DNA of 48,758 nucleotides from Betaproteobacteria bacterium UBA2293 (GTDB taxonomy: Bacteria; Pseudomonadota; Gammaproteobacteria; Burkholderiales; Rhodocyclaceae). Positions 18,969-28,032 of this stretch are shown in pieces. How positions within the stretch are numbered: the first letter of the stretch is position 1; every line of letters starts with the position of its first letter. Where the stretch lies: the NCBI GenBank assembly GCA_002345845.1, contig DDWF01000016.1, positions 13,998-62,755 of the forward strand. The letters run 5' to 3'. Under the pieces are notes generated by a model, which did no database searches, was not told where the DNA came from, and saw nothing but the letters and a program-made list of their open reading frames with translations. A program made the translations under genes and the position numbers.

Positions 18969-19728
18969 CGGGGATTCGTTTCGTGGGGGCTGCGGCCAGC
19001 GCGGCGATCAGGCCGCTGACCGGCTTCAGGCGCAGATCCAGTTCGGCCAGCAGCACGGTCTGGGCATCCTGGCAGAAGGCTTCGAGCCAGCTGCCCGGCT
19101 GCGTCCAGGCGGCCGGGTCGTCGGCGCTGCCTTCAGCGAGCGTGGCGCGGTGGTCGGCGTAACGCTGGTGGAAGCGCTTGCTGAGCAGGATCGGGATGCT
19201 CCCCAGCAGAGTGCGTTCGCGGGCGGCCAGGGATTTTTCAAAGGCGGCGTCGAGATCGGCCAGCTGCCGACCAGCGGCCGACTGCCCAGCCAGCGCCTGG
19301 CGGGCCTTGGTGCGCAGAGGCGTGATGGCGGCGTTCATGTCGCGCTGGTGGGCGAGGTAATAGCGGTGGTAAGGCGAAAAATCGGCGGCAGCTTCCGGCG
19401 TCGCGTTGGGCAGCGGCACCGGGAACGGAATGCGCGCCGGCTGCGCGAAGAACACGCCGTCGTTGTTGATCGAATCTTTCAGATGGCGCCGCACGCGGGC
19501 CAGTTGCCCGGCCAGATCACCATCCGCCGGAACGACAGGCGCGCCACTACCGGCCCTGGTATTGAGGACCGAATACAGCGTCAACGCATCGGAAACGTCC
19601 AACCACTGCCCGAGCCGTTCGCCGAAATCGTATTTCGGACCAGTGACTTCCGGGAGAGCGCCGGCAAGAACGCGGACGAGCGCTGAGCGGTTGAAGGTGG
19701 CGTGCTGCAATCCACGCGCCATGATCAT
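18958..19728 (-). CDS. DUF3348 family protein
   Basis: A 256-aa soluble protein and first gene of the four-gene cassette. I start at ATG 19728; a second ATG lies two codons later, and a TTG 30 bp upstream is also in frame. It contains the DUF3348-type elements SALVRVLAGALPEV, DFGERLGQWLDVSDALTLYSVL, DFSPYHRYYLAHQRDMNAAITPLR and LLGSIPILLSKRFHQRYADHRATL. No enzyme motif is visible. The family is found next to DUF802/OmpA genes in betaproteobacteria (established co-occurrence as I recall it). A 273-nt gap with a G-rich stretch lies upstream. Confidence 0.8.
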   Translation of the reverse strand: MIMARGLQHATFNRSALVRVLAGALPEVTGPKYDFGERLGQWLDVSDALTLYSVLNTRAGSGAPVVPADGDLAGQLARVRRHLKDSINNDGVFFAQPARIPFPVPLPNATPEAAADFSPYHRYYLAHQRDMNAAITPLRTKARQALAGQSAAGRQLADLDAAFEKSLAARERTLLGSIPILLSKRFHQRYADHRATLAEGSADDPAAWTQPGSWLEAFCQDAQTVLLAELDLRLKPVSGLIAALAAAPTKRIPDEP

Positions 19729-19796
19729 GTCCAGGTTCGACAACAAAGGGGGGCGCAAGGGTACTACAACTTCGGGGTGGGGTCAGCGGTGGCTGG

Positions 19797-19829
19797 AAGG
19801 GGTTGGGGGGAGGGGATTTGCGGAGGGGG
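19797..19829 (+). other. G-rich tract, possible G-quadruplex
   Basis: Four runs of G (19799-19802, 19805-19810, 19812-19815, 19825-19829) separated by 2, 1 and 9 bases. It lies about 70-100 nt upstream of the DUF3348 start, in the 273-nt gap 19729-20001, on the template strand of that operon. I see no clear promoter hexamers in this gap. Confidence 0.4.
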
Positions 19830-20001
19830 TGACTTGGCGGTTATTCGGCCATTCCGGCCGTTGGGCAGATGTGCCCACTCAGACAGCAGTCCGTCGGTTA
19901 CCTGCCATCTGACCTTACCGAGTCCGCAAGCATTACTGGTTCTCGCAATCCTCGGACAGTCCAGATCAGCCTTCAACAAAGCGGTAGCGCCCTGCGGCTC
20001 C

Positions 20002-23000
20002 TTATGCACCCGGCGGCCGGACGAGCAGAGGGTCTCCATAGACTGTCATCGCCAAGGAAAACTGTGGCTCGCCTTCGCGCCTGGCAGCCATGCGCTTGTT
20101 TGCCTCGTGGCATGCGTCCATCGCTGTGACGCCCTGTTCCCAATGCGCTAGAAAGCCCTCAAGCCAGGGCCCGGCAGCGAGCGATTCCAGCGGCCAGGGG
20201 GATGCGATGACGGCGCGGCAGCCCTGCTCCAGCAGCATTTTCGGCAACCCAACTGTAGTGCTGGCACTAGGATGGCGATCCATGCGTCCGCCGCTGCATA
20301 CGAAGAGGATTACCAGCTCGACCCGAGCCAGCGCCTGAGCGAGGGCCAGAGGGGACTCCTTCAGCGCGCCCTCGTCGACAATACGCCGGAAGTACCTGTC
20401 CCCCTGCGCCAGCTGTCCATGGGCCGTCACGATCGCCATTTGTGCCCCCTCCACGCCTTGAGGCAAGGTGCGCGAAGTGTCCAGGGAAATGCGATAAGAG
20501 TCCAGATGCGGCTCGAGCATTCCTCTGACGACGCTCATCGCGTCTAACTCAGCCGGATCGCCGGCGTCGGAGAGCCATGCCACGCGGCGCTCACCGCTGG
20601 TCCTGGCCCCCTGGCGGATGGCCTCGAGCCAAGTTAGAGACGGCACCATGCCAATTGCGGTGTCGTAACCGATCAGCTCCCCGCCGGGCCCCAGCACTAG
20701 ATTGAAAGCGAGTTGCGCGACTTCAGGCTCGGCCACGACCAGGACGCGCTTGCCTAGCGGTAAGGGGATGCTGAAGGAGCGCATCGATTCATAGAACTCG
20801 CCGTCCCCCACGCTCCGCAAGCGCAACCCGTTGCCCTCGACGTCTACTCGCTTCCGGGGGTCTATCTGTCCATATTTGAACGGGTAGGTCTGCGACCAAG
20901 CCCGCAGCCGGTCCCGTGCCGTAGTTGAGAATGCCGGTGCCCTTCGGACTTCCCCGCCCCGGGGCTCCACTACGGTGGCGACCAACTCGCCCGCGCTGTC
21001 GAGTGCCAGCATCAACACGGAAATCTGGTGCTCCTGTGCGAGCGCTTGTGCAAACCGGATCGGTCTGTCCAGGGTCAATGGAGCGGGCGGTGCTTCCAGC
21101 GTCAATCCGCGATCAGCCAACAGCTCGATCGCGAGGCAGGCATCCTGCACAGTCACTTCAGGATCGGCAGGCGCCAGAAGCCGAGGGGCAATCAGGTTGG
21201 CAGCGAAGGCGTCGGTGGGTGCATCCGATGCGTACCGAGAGCGCGCGGTGCGGTTATGCAGGTCTACTAGCTCGGCCGCCGTGGGTCGCTTGGCGGAGAT
21301 CGCCTGCAGGGTGGCACCGGCTTCGGGCCCAATGGCCGTCAGCGCCTGCTGCTTAGCCGCAGCCGTTTCTATGGTCAGTTGGCCGCCCGCTCGTTCGTAC
21401 TGCCCCAGTGCCTGCACGAAGAGATAGGCCGCCGCGAAAAGCTCATCCCCAAGTCGGACGGCGTCGAGAAACACACGCAGGCAGTTTTCCAGGAAGGTCT
21501 GAAGGGCGGCCACTTCCATGTCCGCACCCTTGTTAATCTGCAGGGTCAAGCCAACGATTTCCAGCCGGTGCCGCATAGCGTCCGTCATTCCGAGCTCGCC
21601 GTAGAGCTTGCTGCATTTTTCCAGCAGTACCTCGGCGGCGGAGTGAAGACCGATGTCGCGGAGCGTACGTAGGTGGGTGTAGGTCTCGTGGTATAGATCG
21701 CTCACGGGCAGCGGCGCGCGGGTGGCCCTGGCACACGCGAGGGCTAGGAGGGCATCATTGGCATCATGCGACCGCTGGTAGATATCGGCGTAGGCGCTCC
21801 AGGCGAGGCGCCTCCGTCCGGGCTGATCACCGGCGATCTCGACGATGAGCTCGGCCAAGTCCCGTGCGCGTTGGTGGTTGTTCATCAGGGAAAACTTTGC
21901 AGCCAGAACGCGCAAGGCCTGGAGGTCGTCGTAAGTGCCCGGGACATGGCGCGCCAGCGGCACCAGGATGTGCGCCTGCAAGCTCAAGGTCTCAAGATCG
22001 TCTGCCTGGTGGAATTTCGCGACGCCGTGCTCAATGAAGTTCCGGATGAGCCGTGCAAGCCCCGCAGCGTTTCCACCTATTACATAAGCGGGAAGCGGCA
22101 CACGCGGATCGACCGCCACCTGTTGTACCGCCCAATCGCTCCAGCGCTGGTGGAACTTGCGAAGCTCTTCTTCGGTGGCTAGGTCGCTGCCGGGCTCTTC
22201 CTCCACCGGCTCCGGCGTGTTGTCCGCGAACTCAGCGGCCACCGCAGCGATAAGCGCTAAGCCTTCCCGGCCTGCGAACTCGACGGACAGCGTTTTGCGG
22301 AGCATGGCCCGGATCTCCTTGTCACCTGGGTGTTGGCCCAAGTGCTCGACAAGCAACTTCAGCGGCTCCATATACACACCGAACTGCTCTCGACAGACTG
22401 CCTCCACCAGGAACAGCTCGCGCATCGTGCGCACAATGAGCTTGGCGGCGGCAGGAGCAAAGCGAGTGCCTGGAATCAGCAGTCCGGCGAGGCTCCAAGC
22501 GGCCTGCGGATCGCCGGACACCTCCGCGTGCGTCGCGGCACACATGACACCGAGTTCATGGTGTTTTGGCCATTGGGTCCGCACTTCCTCCAGCAGCCTC
22601 TGGTAATCGACGTCGGTCTCCGGTGCGAGTCTATCCGCGAGCAGAGTATGGATCTCCGTGAAACCGGTCCGGGTGATGGGGCTCGCATGTACCTTGTCCG
22701 AATCCTTTCTACAGATCTGGAGCAGGCGGATCTCGCAGTCGTACTGTAGGCCTGGGTTCGCTGGGAAGAGGCCCTTGAGCCGAGACCAGACCCGCTCCAC
22801 CAAGTCCGCGTCGCGCATCGCTGTGGCCATTTCCAAGCAAGCCGACAACGCTTCCTCCTGCGACATTTCGCAAAGGGCGCCCTCGATCAGGCGCTTTGCG
22901 GTCGGTAGATCATCACCTAGATGACAGATCGCTGCCAAGCACGATGCCTTGTTGGCCGGGACCGTGGTTTGCCCCAGCAGTTCCCGGATGAGTTTCGCGG

Positions 23001-23817
23001 CAGCTTCGCTGTCACCGGAGTGGTGGGCGATCTGGATACGAGCTTGCAGTTTCATCAACGCCGGGGCAGCTTCCGCACCTAGCTGATCAAGCGCCTCTGC
23101 AGCACGGCCCGTCTTGGCCAAAGCCAGCATCTTCTGTAGGCGCGGCAAAAAAATCTCTTCATCGGCGACGCGAAAACTAGCCATGTTTAGGTTCTCAACC
23201 TCGCTGATTAGATCGATGTTTGCGGGTTTAATTGGAGGATCGGCGGGGCTGGTCAGGAATAAGAAATATGACTTTTGCTTAGCAAGTTCAATTAACCGCT
23301 TCGCTGTGGCGACCGTCGTACGCACCCAGATGTCTTCTTCCAGTTTGGGTACCGCGCCCGTGTCTTCCGTTGTGGGTGCATCGGGATTGCTGTACAGGCT
23401 CACGTCCGGAACAAAGACGAATTGCTCGGCAGCTGCCGTGTCGAAAGCATCCACCAAACTGCGGGACTCCAGGTCGCTGCACCGGACGAAGGTGAACTTT
23501 GCCCTCAGCGCCTTTTTCATGGCGGGGTCCATCCGCTCGTCCTGGTCTAGCGGCAGGCCCTGTAGGAGCATTTCGAACGTGGCATCCGCATCCTGGCCCC
23601 ACACTTCAGGCGGAGGCGCGATGAAAGTGGTGCCGCGGTAGACCGGTCGCGAGGTTTCCTGATGGTGCAGCATGAAAGCAGCCTCCCAGCAGCGTGCCAG
23701 CACATCCTCTTGGGGAGCGTGCAGGAAGAGCAGAGCGCCTCCTGGCAATGGAGGGTTCCGGTCATTGAACAGGTCGGACAGCTCGAAATTTCCCAACTCA
23801 TTGGCGTCTACAGCCAT
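20002..23817 (-). CDS. TPR-like/CHAT caspase-fold protease, probable defence protein
   Basis: A 1271-aa cytoplasmic protein without signal peptide or membrane helix. Residues 1-230 form an alpha/beta N-terminal domain I do not recognise (GALLFLHAPQEDVLARCWEAAFML; FVFVPDVSLYSN; FLFLTSP). From about 240 to 950 it is a helical solenoid of TPR/HEAT type. The C-terminal part (about 1000-1271) is a CHAT peptidase domain: the catalytic His is H1133 in IVTAHGQL and the catalytic Cys is C1174 in LFVCSGG, with typical later segments GLPKMLLEQGCRAVIASPWPL and MTVYGDPLLVRPP. CHAT proteases cut specific partners after activation, as in TPR-CHAT/Csx29. It is divergent from hamAB with 335 nt between them, and its 3' end is 273 nt from the DUF3348 operon. 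Confidence 0.85.
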   Translation of the reverse strand: MAVDANELGNFELSDLFNDRNPPLPGGALLFLHAPQEDVLARCWEAAFMLHHQETSRPVYRGTTFIAPPPEVWGQDADATFEMLLQGLPLDQDERMDPAMKKALRAKFTFVRCSDLESRSLVDAFDTAAAEQFVFVPDVSLYSNPDAPTTEDTGAVPKLEEDIWVRTTVATAKRLIELAKQKSYFLFLTSPADPPIKPANIDLISEVENLNMASFRVADEEIFLPRLQKMLALAKTGRAAEALDQLGAEAAPALMKLQARIQIAHHSGDSEAAAKLIRELLGQTTVPANKASCLAAICHLGDDLPTAKRLIEGALCEMSQEEALSACLEMATAMRDADLVERVWSRLKGLFPANPGLQYDCEIRLLQICRKDSDKVHASPITRTGFTEIHTLLADRLAPETDVDYQRLLEEVRTQWPKHHELGVMCAATHAEVSGDPQAAWSLAGLLIPGTRFAPAAAKLIVRTMRELFLVEAVCREQFGVYMEPLKLLVEHLGQHPGDKEIRAMLRKTLSVEFAGREGLALIAAVAAEFADNTPEPVEEEPGSDLATEEELRKFHQRWSDWAVQQVAVDPRVPLPAYVIGGNAAGLARLIRNFIEHGVAKFHQADDLETLSLQAHILVPLARHVPGTYDDLQALRVLAAKFSLMNNHQRARDLAELIVEIAGDQPGRRRLAWSAYADIYQRSHDANDALLALACARATRAPLPVSDLYHETYTHLRTLRDIGLHSAAEVLLEKCSKLYGELGMTDAMRHRLEIVGLTLQINKGADMEVAALQTFLENCLRVFLDAVRLGDELFAAAYLFVQALGQYERAGGQLTIETAAAKQQALTAIGPEAGATLQAISAKRPTAAELVDLHNRTARSRYASDAPTDAFAANLIAPRLLAPADPEVTVQDACLAIELLADRGLTLEAPPAPLTLDRPIRFAQALAQEHQISVLMLALDSAGELVATVVEPRGGEVRRAPAFSTTARDRLRAWSQTYPFKYGQIDPRKRVDVEGNGLRLRSVGDGEFYESMRSFSIPLPLGKRVLVVAEPEVAQLAFNLVLGPGGELIGYDTAIGMVPSLTWLEAIRQGARTSGERRVAWLSDAGDPAELDAMSVVRGMLEPHLDSYRISLDTSRTLPQGVEGAQMAIVTAHGQLAQGDRYFRRIVDEGALKESPLALAQALARVELVILFVCSGGRMDRHPSASTTVGLPKMLLEQGCRAVIASPWPLESLAAGPWLEGFLAHWEQGVTAMDACHEANKRMAARREGEPQFSLAMTVYGDPLLVRPPGA

Positions 23818-24152
23818 TACTTCATCCCGTTATTGGCGTCGTGATTTCGAATGTCTAGAAGCGTGTCGCCGCGCAGAATCGGATCAAGCGACCGGTATAC
23901 GCGTCAGGCTATGAAAACAGGCGCCGTCCTTCATCTTGCCTTCACGTTAGACCGCATCGTTTTTCATCACATTCAAGTGCTTCAGCCGCAGCCCTCCAAG
24001 CCCCGAATTGCTCCTTGGACCACACGGCAAGCCTTGAGCAGAACCAAGCAATCGGATTTGCTCTGGTTCCTAGTGAATCGCCACTTTCCCAGATAGTACA
24101 CCGAGGGACAGCAAGACGTCATAATGGGGAAAACAATCCGGGGGGAACACCA
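23818..24152. other. Divergent intergenic region between the CHAT gene and hamA
   Basis: 335 nt without a supported gene. It must hold promoters for both the CHAT gene (leftward) and the Hachiman operon (rightward). I see no confident -35/-10 pair, operator or repeat. The hamA ribosome binding site is GGGGGA at 24141-24146. Confidence 0.5.
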
Positions 24153-25118
24153 ATGGGAGAGGTTCTAGACACGCCATTTGCGCAGTTGCTTGACCCAATT
24201 GATGGTCTCGACAACGTACTGAAAGAGGTCGAATCTAATCCACTGCTTGAGCAGCCCCGCCTGTTGTTCTTGAGAATGCAAGCGGAAGAGCCTCAACTAC
24301 AAGCCTTGGCGGAGTTGCTGACCGACTTACTGGTCGATTACGCCATACCGTTGAACAAGCGACGGAAAGCAAATGCCACCGGCAGCAGTTCGACCACCAA
24401 GGGCAATACGGTCATGCACGTACGGCTGTATCGCGAAGCCAAGCGATTACTCATTGAATACGAGCAAGCCAACCAAGGAAGATACGGAGAACTCGGCGAG
24501 TTGCTCTCGTATGCGCTCGCCGTGCATTACCTTGGCGCAGCGCAAATCGGGTCCAAGATGGCCCTTAAGACCTCCCAAGGGATGCCGGTCCACGGTGTTG
24601 ACGGTCTCCATGTGAGGGCCAATAGCGACGGCACAGTGACGTTTTTCGTGTTGGAGTCCAAGGTGATGCCGGATGCCACCGATGCGTCGAGAGACATGGT
24701 CGCGTCAATCTCTGAGTACCGGGCCGACCGTTCCAAGAAGCTCAATGAACTCCGGCTGGTGACAGACCTCTCGAATCTCGACTCACTTACTGGGGAGCAG
24801 CGCGACGCAGCAAAATCCTTCTTTAACGCGTACGAGGGTAGTGGCCTACACCTAAAGCGGCGGGACGTTCACGTCGGTAGCTTGGTGTTCAGTGAAGCGG
24901 CATATCAGGACCGGCTGCCGGTGGACCACTCCAAGCCCATCTCGATCCACGAAGAGCACCTTGAGGCGCTATACAAAGGAAAACATTCCCGCTTCAAAGC
25001 CAACCTTGACCGGCAGGCCGGTGCAAAGAACCTCGACCTAGGGAACTGCCTCGTCTTATTGGTCGCGGTACCAGATATCAACGAGCTAAAGAGTGTTTTC
25101 GCGGAGCTCAACAAATGA
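24153..25118 (+). CDS. hamA: Hachiman defence protein HamA (DUF1837 nuclease)
   Basis: A 321-aa protein starting at ATG 24153, 6 nt after GGGGGA; the frame is open 46 codons further upstream, without a ribosome binding site. The DUF1837/HamA core is clear: RYGELGELLSYALAVHYLG, KMALKT, then the PD-(D/E)xK-type nuclease residues D150 (VHGVDGLHV) and E168-x-K170 (FVLESK). In Hachiman, HamA is a DNA nuclease held inactive by the HamB helicase and released on phage-induced DNA damage (established for characterised systems). All catalytic positions are present. Its stop overlaps the hamB start by 4 bp (ATGA). Confidence 0.92.
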   Translation: MGEVLDTPFAQLLDPIDGLDNVLKEVESNPLLEQPRLLFLRMQAEEPQLQALAELLTDLLVDYAIPLNKRRKANATGSSSTTKGNTVMHVRLYREAKRLLIEYEQANQGRYGELGELLSYALAVHYLGAAQIGSKMALKTSQGMPVHGVDGLHVRANSDGTVTFFVLESKVMPDATDASRDMVASISEYRADRSKKLNELRLVTDLSNLDSLTGEQRDAAKSFFNAYEGSGLHLKRRDVHVGSLVFSEAAYQDRLPVDHSKPISIHEEHLEALYKGKHSRFKANLDRQAGAKNLDLGNCLVLLVAVPDINELKSVFAELNK

Positions 25119-27778
25119 CAGGCTTCGCATCAGAACTCGCCAGCGATATTCGTCACGAACCAGCGTTCTGGGCAGACTTGGCCTCGCTGCGTGCAGTAGG
25201 CATTCGCTCCACTTTGTTGTCTGACGGCCTTGATGTCTCGCAGTCCACGGGGCCGATCGTCAAGGGACCGGACCTAAGCCACGATGCCCTTGTTAGGCTT
25301 CTGAACTCGGCGAGCGTCTTCGCGCAGGCGACCGACGAGGAGAGTCGCGATCTTGCACAGCAAATCGCGGTCTTTGCGTCTCTTGCATCCGAAGACGGAG
25401 AAATTCGGGGTGCCGCCGTTCACATCCTTTCTGGCCTAGGAAATTTCCCTGGGTTGGCGAAGCTTCGAGGAGCTGACTCAGACTCGTTTGGCCTACAGGC
25501 TCGCATACGAAACGCGCTTCTTCGGGAGTTGAATTCGGTCGATATAGCTGGAAAGCGAATGGCCCTGACCGAGTTCCAACTAGACGTTTGGGAGAGCCTG
25601 CGATCAAAAGTCGCAACCGCAATTTCGGCACCGACGTCAGCTGGCAAGTCCTATGTCGTCATGGAGTACCTCTGCGAGTACGCCATTGCAGCCGACACAT
25701 TTGTTGCGCTGTACATAGCCCCTACGCGTGCGCTACTGGCCGAAATTCAGGGAAAACTGGAAAGGCGCCTTGCGTCAATTGGCAACCAGCTCCGAGTTAC
25801 AACCGTGCCCGTTCTCGATCCGGAGCAGCGGCCGAAGCAAATTTATGTGCTTACGCAGGAGCGGGCCCAGATGCTGCTCTCAGCTATTGATGTCAGTGGT
25901 CTGATTGACATGGTCATCGTAGACGAAGCGCAGGCCATCGGTGATGACAGTCGAGGCATGATCCTCCAGGATGCTATCGAGAAGGTTCGCTTCGGAAATC
26001 CAAGCGCGCGCTTCCTGTTCTTGGCTCCTGGCGCCAGTGGATTTGAACTCGTCGGAGATAGCGTAGGACTTCAGAATCTTCAGGTGAAGGAAACTGGCTT
26101 GTCGCCTGTCGTCCAGAATCGCATCAGCGTTCGGTTCCCTATTGAGAACGAGCACCTAGTGGAACTTGACTTGGTAACCACGGAGCGACTAGAGCGTATT
26201 GGTTCGTACACGTTTGATCGTGGCTTTGCGCTCAAGGAAGACGCGAAATTGGCCGCCATAGCGGAAGAATTTGGAGCGTCCGGTCGTTCACTGGTGTACG
26301 CCACGGGAGCGAAAAACGCTGAGGACCTGACGTCCTTGATCGCTTTGAATCGGAAGGACAAGGAGTCAACGTCCCTCAAGGAGTTGGCCAAATTCATCGA
26401 ACAGCATGTCCACAAACAGTATTCCCTCGCGCGTTTCGTGCGTCGCGGCGTCGCCTTCCACTACGGAAACATGCCCAGTCTTCTTCGTGAGGGTATAGAA
26501 ACCAGCTTTCGCGATGGAGAGATTGATTATCTGTGCTGCACGACCACCCTTTTCCAGGGAGTCAACCTGCCAGCACGGAACGTTTTCATAGACACCCCAA
26601 CTCGTGGAAACAAGGGAGAACTCCTCGAGGAGGCGGCATTGTGGAACTTCGCAGGGCGTGCCGGGCGTCTTGGTGAAGAAGTCGTAGGCAATGTCTTCTT
26701 GGTGAACTATGAAAACTGGGAAACCAAGCTGTTGACTACACGTCGCCCCTTCGAGATGAAGATTGCATTCAAAGATGTCATCGAGAATAGCTTCAAAGAT
26801 GTTGTTGGCGTGCTTGAGGTCGCTAGTCAGCCTAAGCCGAGCGAAGATCGGGAGCGTGTTGACGAACGCATCACTGCAGCGGCGGGGTTGATTCTTTTTC
26901 GCGCAGCACAAGGCAACCTTGATTCGCTGCTAAGCAGAGCAAACCTGAAACTCACGCAGCCTCAGCGAGTAGAGCTCTCGTCATGCGCAAATCTAGCGCT
27001 TTCGCAACTCGGTCTCCCATCTGAAGTCCTAACCAGTAGTTGGATGATTGACCCTGTGGCGTTGGCCAGCTTATTGCAGAGACAGAGGGAACTGATCCGT
27101 AAAGGTGAATTCGACAAATTGCTGCCCGTCAATCCATCAACTAATTCATACACGGTCTACAACAGCATATTCCGCCGTATGTATAAGCAGCTCGATGGGA
27201 TGCAACTCAGTGGTGACGATGCCAAGAAAGCGCGGGGGTATGTCAGCCATGTCACCGTCACAGCCCTCAAATGGATGCGTGGAGAGCCGCTCACGCAGCT
27301 TGTTCAAGAGGCGGTCAAGTTCAAGCTTTCGGCCGCCAAGCAGGCCGTCAAGTCCAAGCCCGAACAAAGTGTTGTCGATGCGGCCATTCGTGAAATGTTC
27401 ATGCTCATTGAGCAAACCATTCGGTTCAAGCTCGTTCAATGGGCAAAGGCCTATGTTGATCTGCTGCGATTCGCGCTCGTGGAAGAAGGACGAGCCGAGA
27501 TTGTGCCGTTGGTCTACGATTTTTCACTTGCCTTGGAGCTTGGGGTTTCAACGACAACAGGTCGATCCCTTGTTGAGTTCGGCTTATCGCGTATCACGGC
27601 CTCGGCCCTTGCCGGCGTAATTACCGACTCATCCCTGACGCCGGACAAAGTGAAAACGTGGATTCGCACACAGCCGGAAGAAATGCTATCGCAGCTTTCA
27701 CCGCTCATCATTGCCGAGCTTCGTTCGAAGGACTTGCTCCCTTCAGCGAGTGGCGGCAAGGCAGCTATAACCACATAG
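25115..27778 (+). CDS. hamB: Hachiman defence helicase HamB
   Basis: An 887-aa superfamily 2 helicase. An N-terminal helical part (1-145) precedes the motor: Q-type segment LTEFQLDVWE (151-160), Walker A APTSAGKS (172-179), motif Ia APTRALLAE, and Walker B DEAQ (270-273). The second RecA domain has GVAFHYGNMPSLLREGIE, the LFQGVNLPARNVFI motif V and NFAGRAGRLGEE motif VI (near residue 515), as in Ski2-like/HamB enzymes. The last 300 residues are helical. Translation is coupled to hamA by the ATGA overlap. Base composition is somewhat lower in GC than the urease genes, in keeping with transfer. Confidence 0.92.
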   Translation: MTGFASELASDIRHEPAFWADLASLRAVGIRSTLLSDGLDVSQSTGPIVKGPDLSHDALVRLLNSASVFAQATDEESRDLAQQIAVFASLASEDGEIRGAAVHILSGLGNFPGLAKLRGADSDSFGLQARIRNALLRELNSVDIAGKRMALTEFQLDVWESLRSKVATAISAPTSAGKSYVVMEYLCEYAIAADTFVALYIAPTRALLAEIQGKLERRLASIGNQLRVTTVPVLDPEQRPKQIYVLTQERAQMLLSAIDVSGLIDMVIVDEAQAIGDDSRGMILQDAIEKVRFGNPSARFLFLAPGASGFELVGDSVGLQNLQVKETGLSPVVQNRISVRFPIENEHLVELDLVTTERLERIGSYTFDRGFALKEDAKLAAIAEEFGASGRSLVYATGAKNAEDLTSLIALNRKDKESTSLKELAKFIEQHVHKQYSLARFVRRGVAFHYGNMPSLLREGIETSFRDGEIDYLCCTTTLFQGVNLPARNVFIDTPTRGNKGELLEEAALWNFAGRAGRLGEEVVGNVFLVNYENWETKLLTTRRPFEMKIAFKDVIENSFKDVVGVLEVASQPKPSEDRERVDERITAAAGLILFRAAQGNLDSLLSRANLKLTQPQRVELSSCANLALSQLGLPSEVLTSSWMIDPVALASLLQRQRELIRKGEFDKLLPVNPSTNSYTVYNSIFRRMYKQLDGMQLSGDDAKKARGYVSHVTVTALKWMRGEPLTQLVQEAVKFKLSAAKQAVKSKPEQSVVDAAIREMFMLIEQTIRFKLVQWAKAYVDLLRFALVEEGRAEIVPLVYDFSLALELGVSTTTGRSLVEFGLSRITASALAGVITDSSLTPDKVKTWIRTQPEEMLSQLSPLIIAELRSKDLLPSASGGKAAITT

Positions 27779-28032
27779 TGCAAGCCAAGCATAGCTGGTG
27801 CCAGCCAGAGGCCAACCTCAACGCTCATCCGAATCATCGACAAACGACCGAATACGAGCACGCGTAGCTCGCAAAATTCCCGGCAGTTCGCTCCGGGTCG
27901 GAAGTGTGAGTTCAGCTGATCGAGACACTGAGTTCCGCTGTCGGTCAAAGTCAAGAGGCAGGTAAGTGACGCACTGCAGACCGAACTGGCGGAGTGGTCG
28001 AATGGCCGCTCTGGCCGAGAACCAGCCCAAAG
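27779..28032. other. Intergenic region after hamB
   Basis: 254 nt between two convergent genes. ORFs here are short or run antisense to hamB and resemble nothing known. I see no hairpin with a T-tract that I would call a terminator. Confidence 0.5.

Noticed and set aside
15478..19728. Complete Zorya system
   Set aside because: Only ZorA/ZorB-like parts are present. There is no ZorD helicase or ZorC, so calling it Zorya would be wrong.
27988..28025. A stretch resembling the 5' half of a tRNA-Ser/Leu (GGAGTGGTCGAATGG)
   Set aside because: No acceptor partner, no T-arm and no CCA follow, so a tRNA or an attachment-site remnant cannot be supported.
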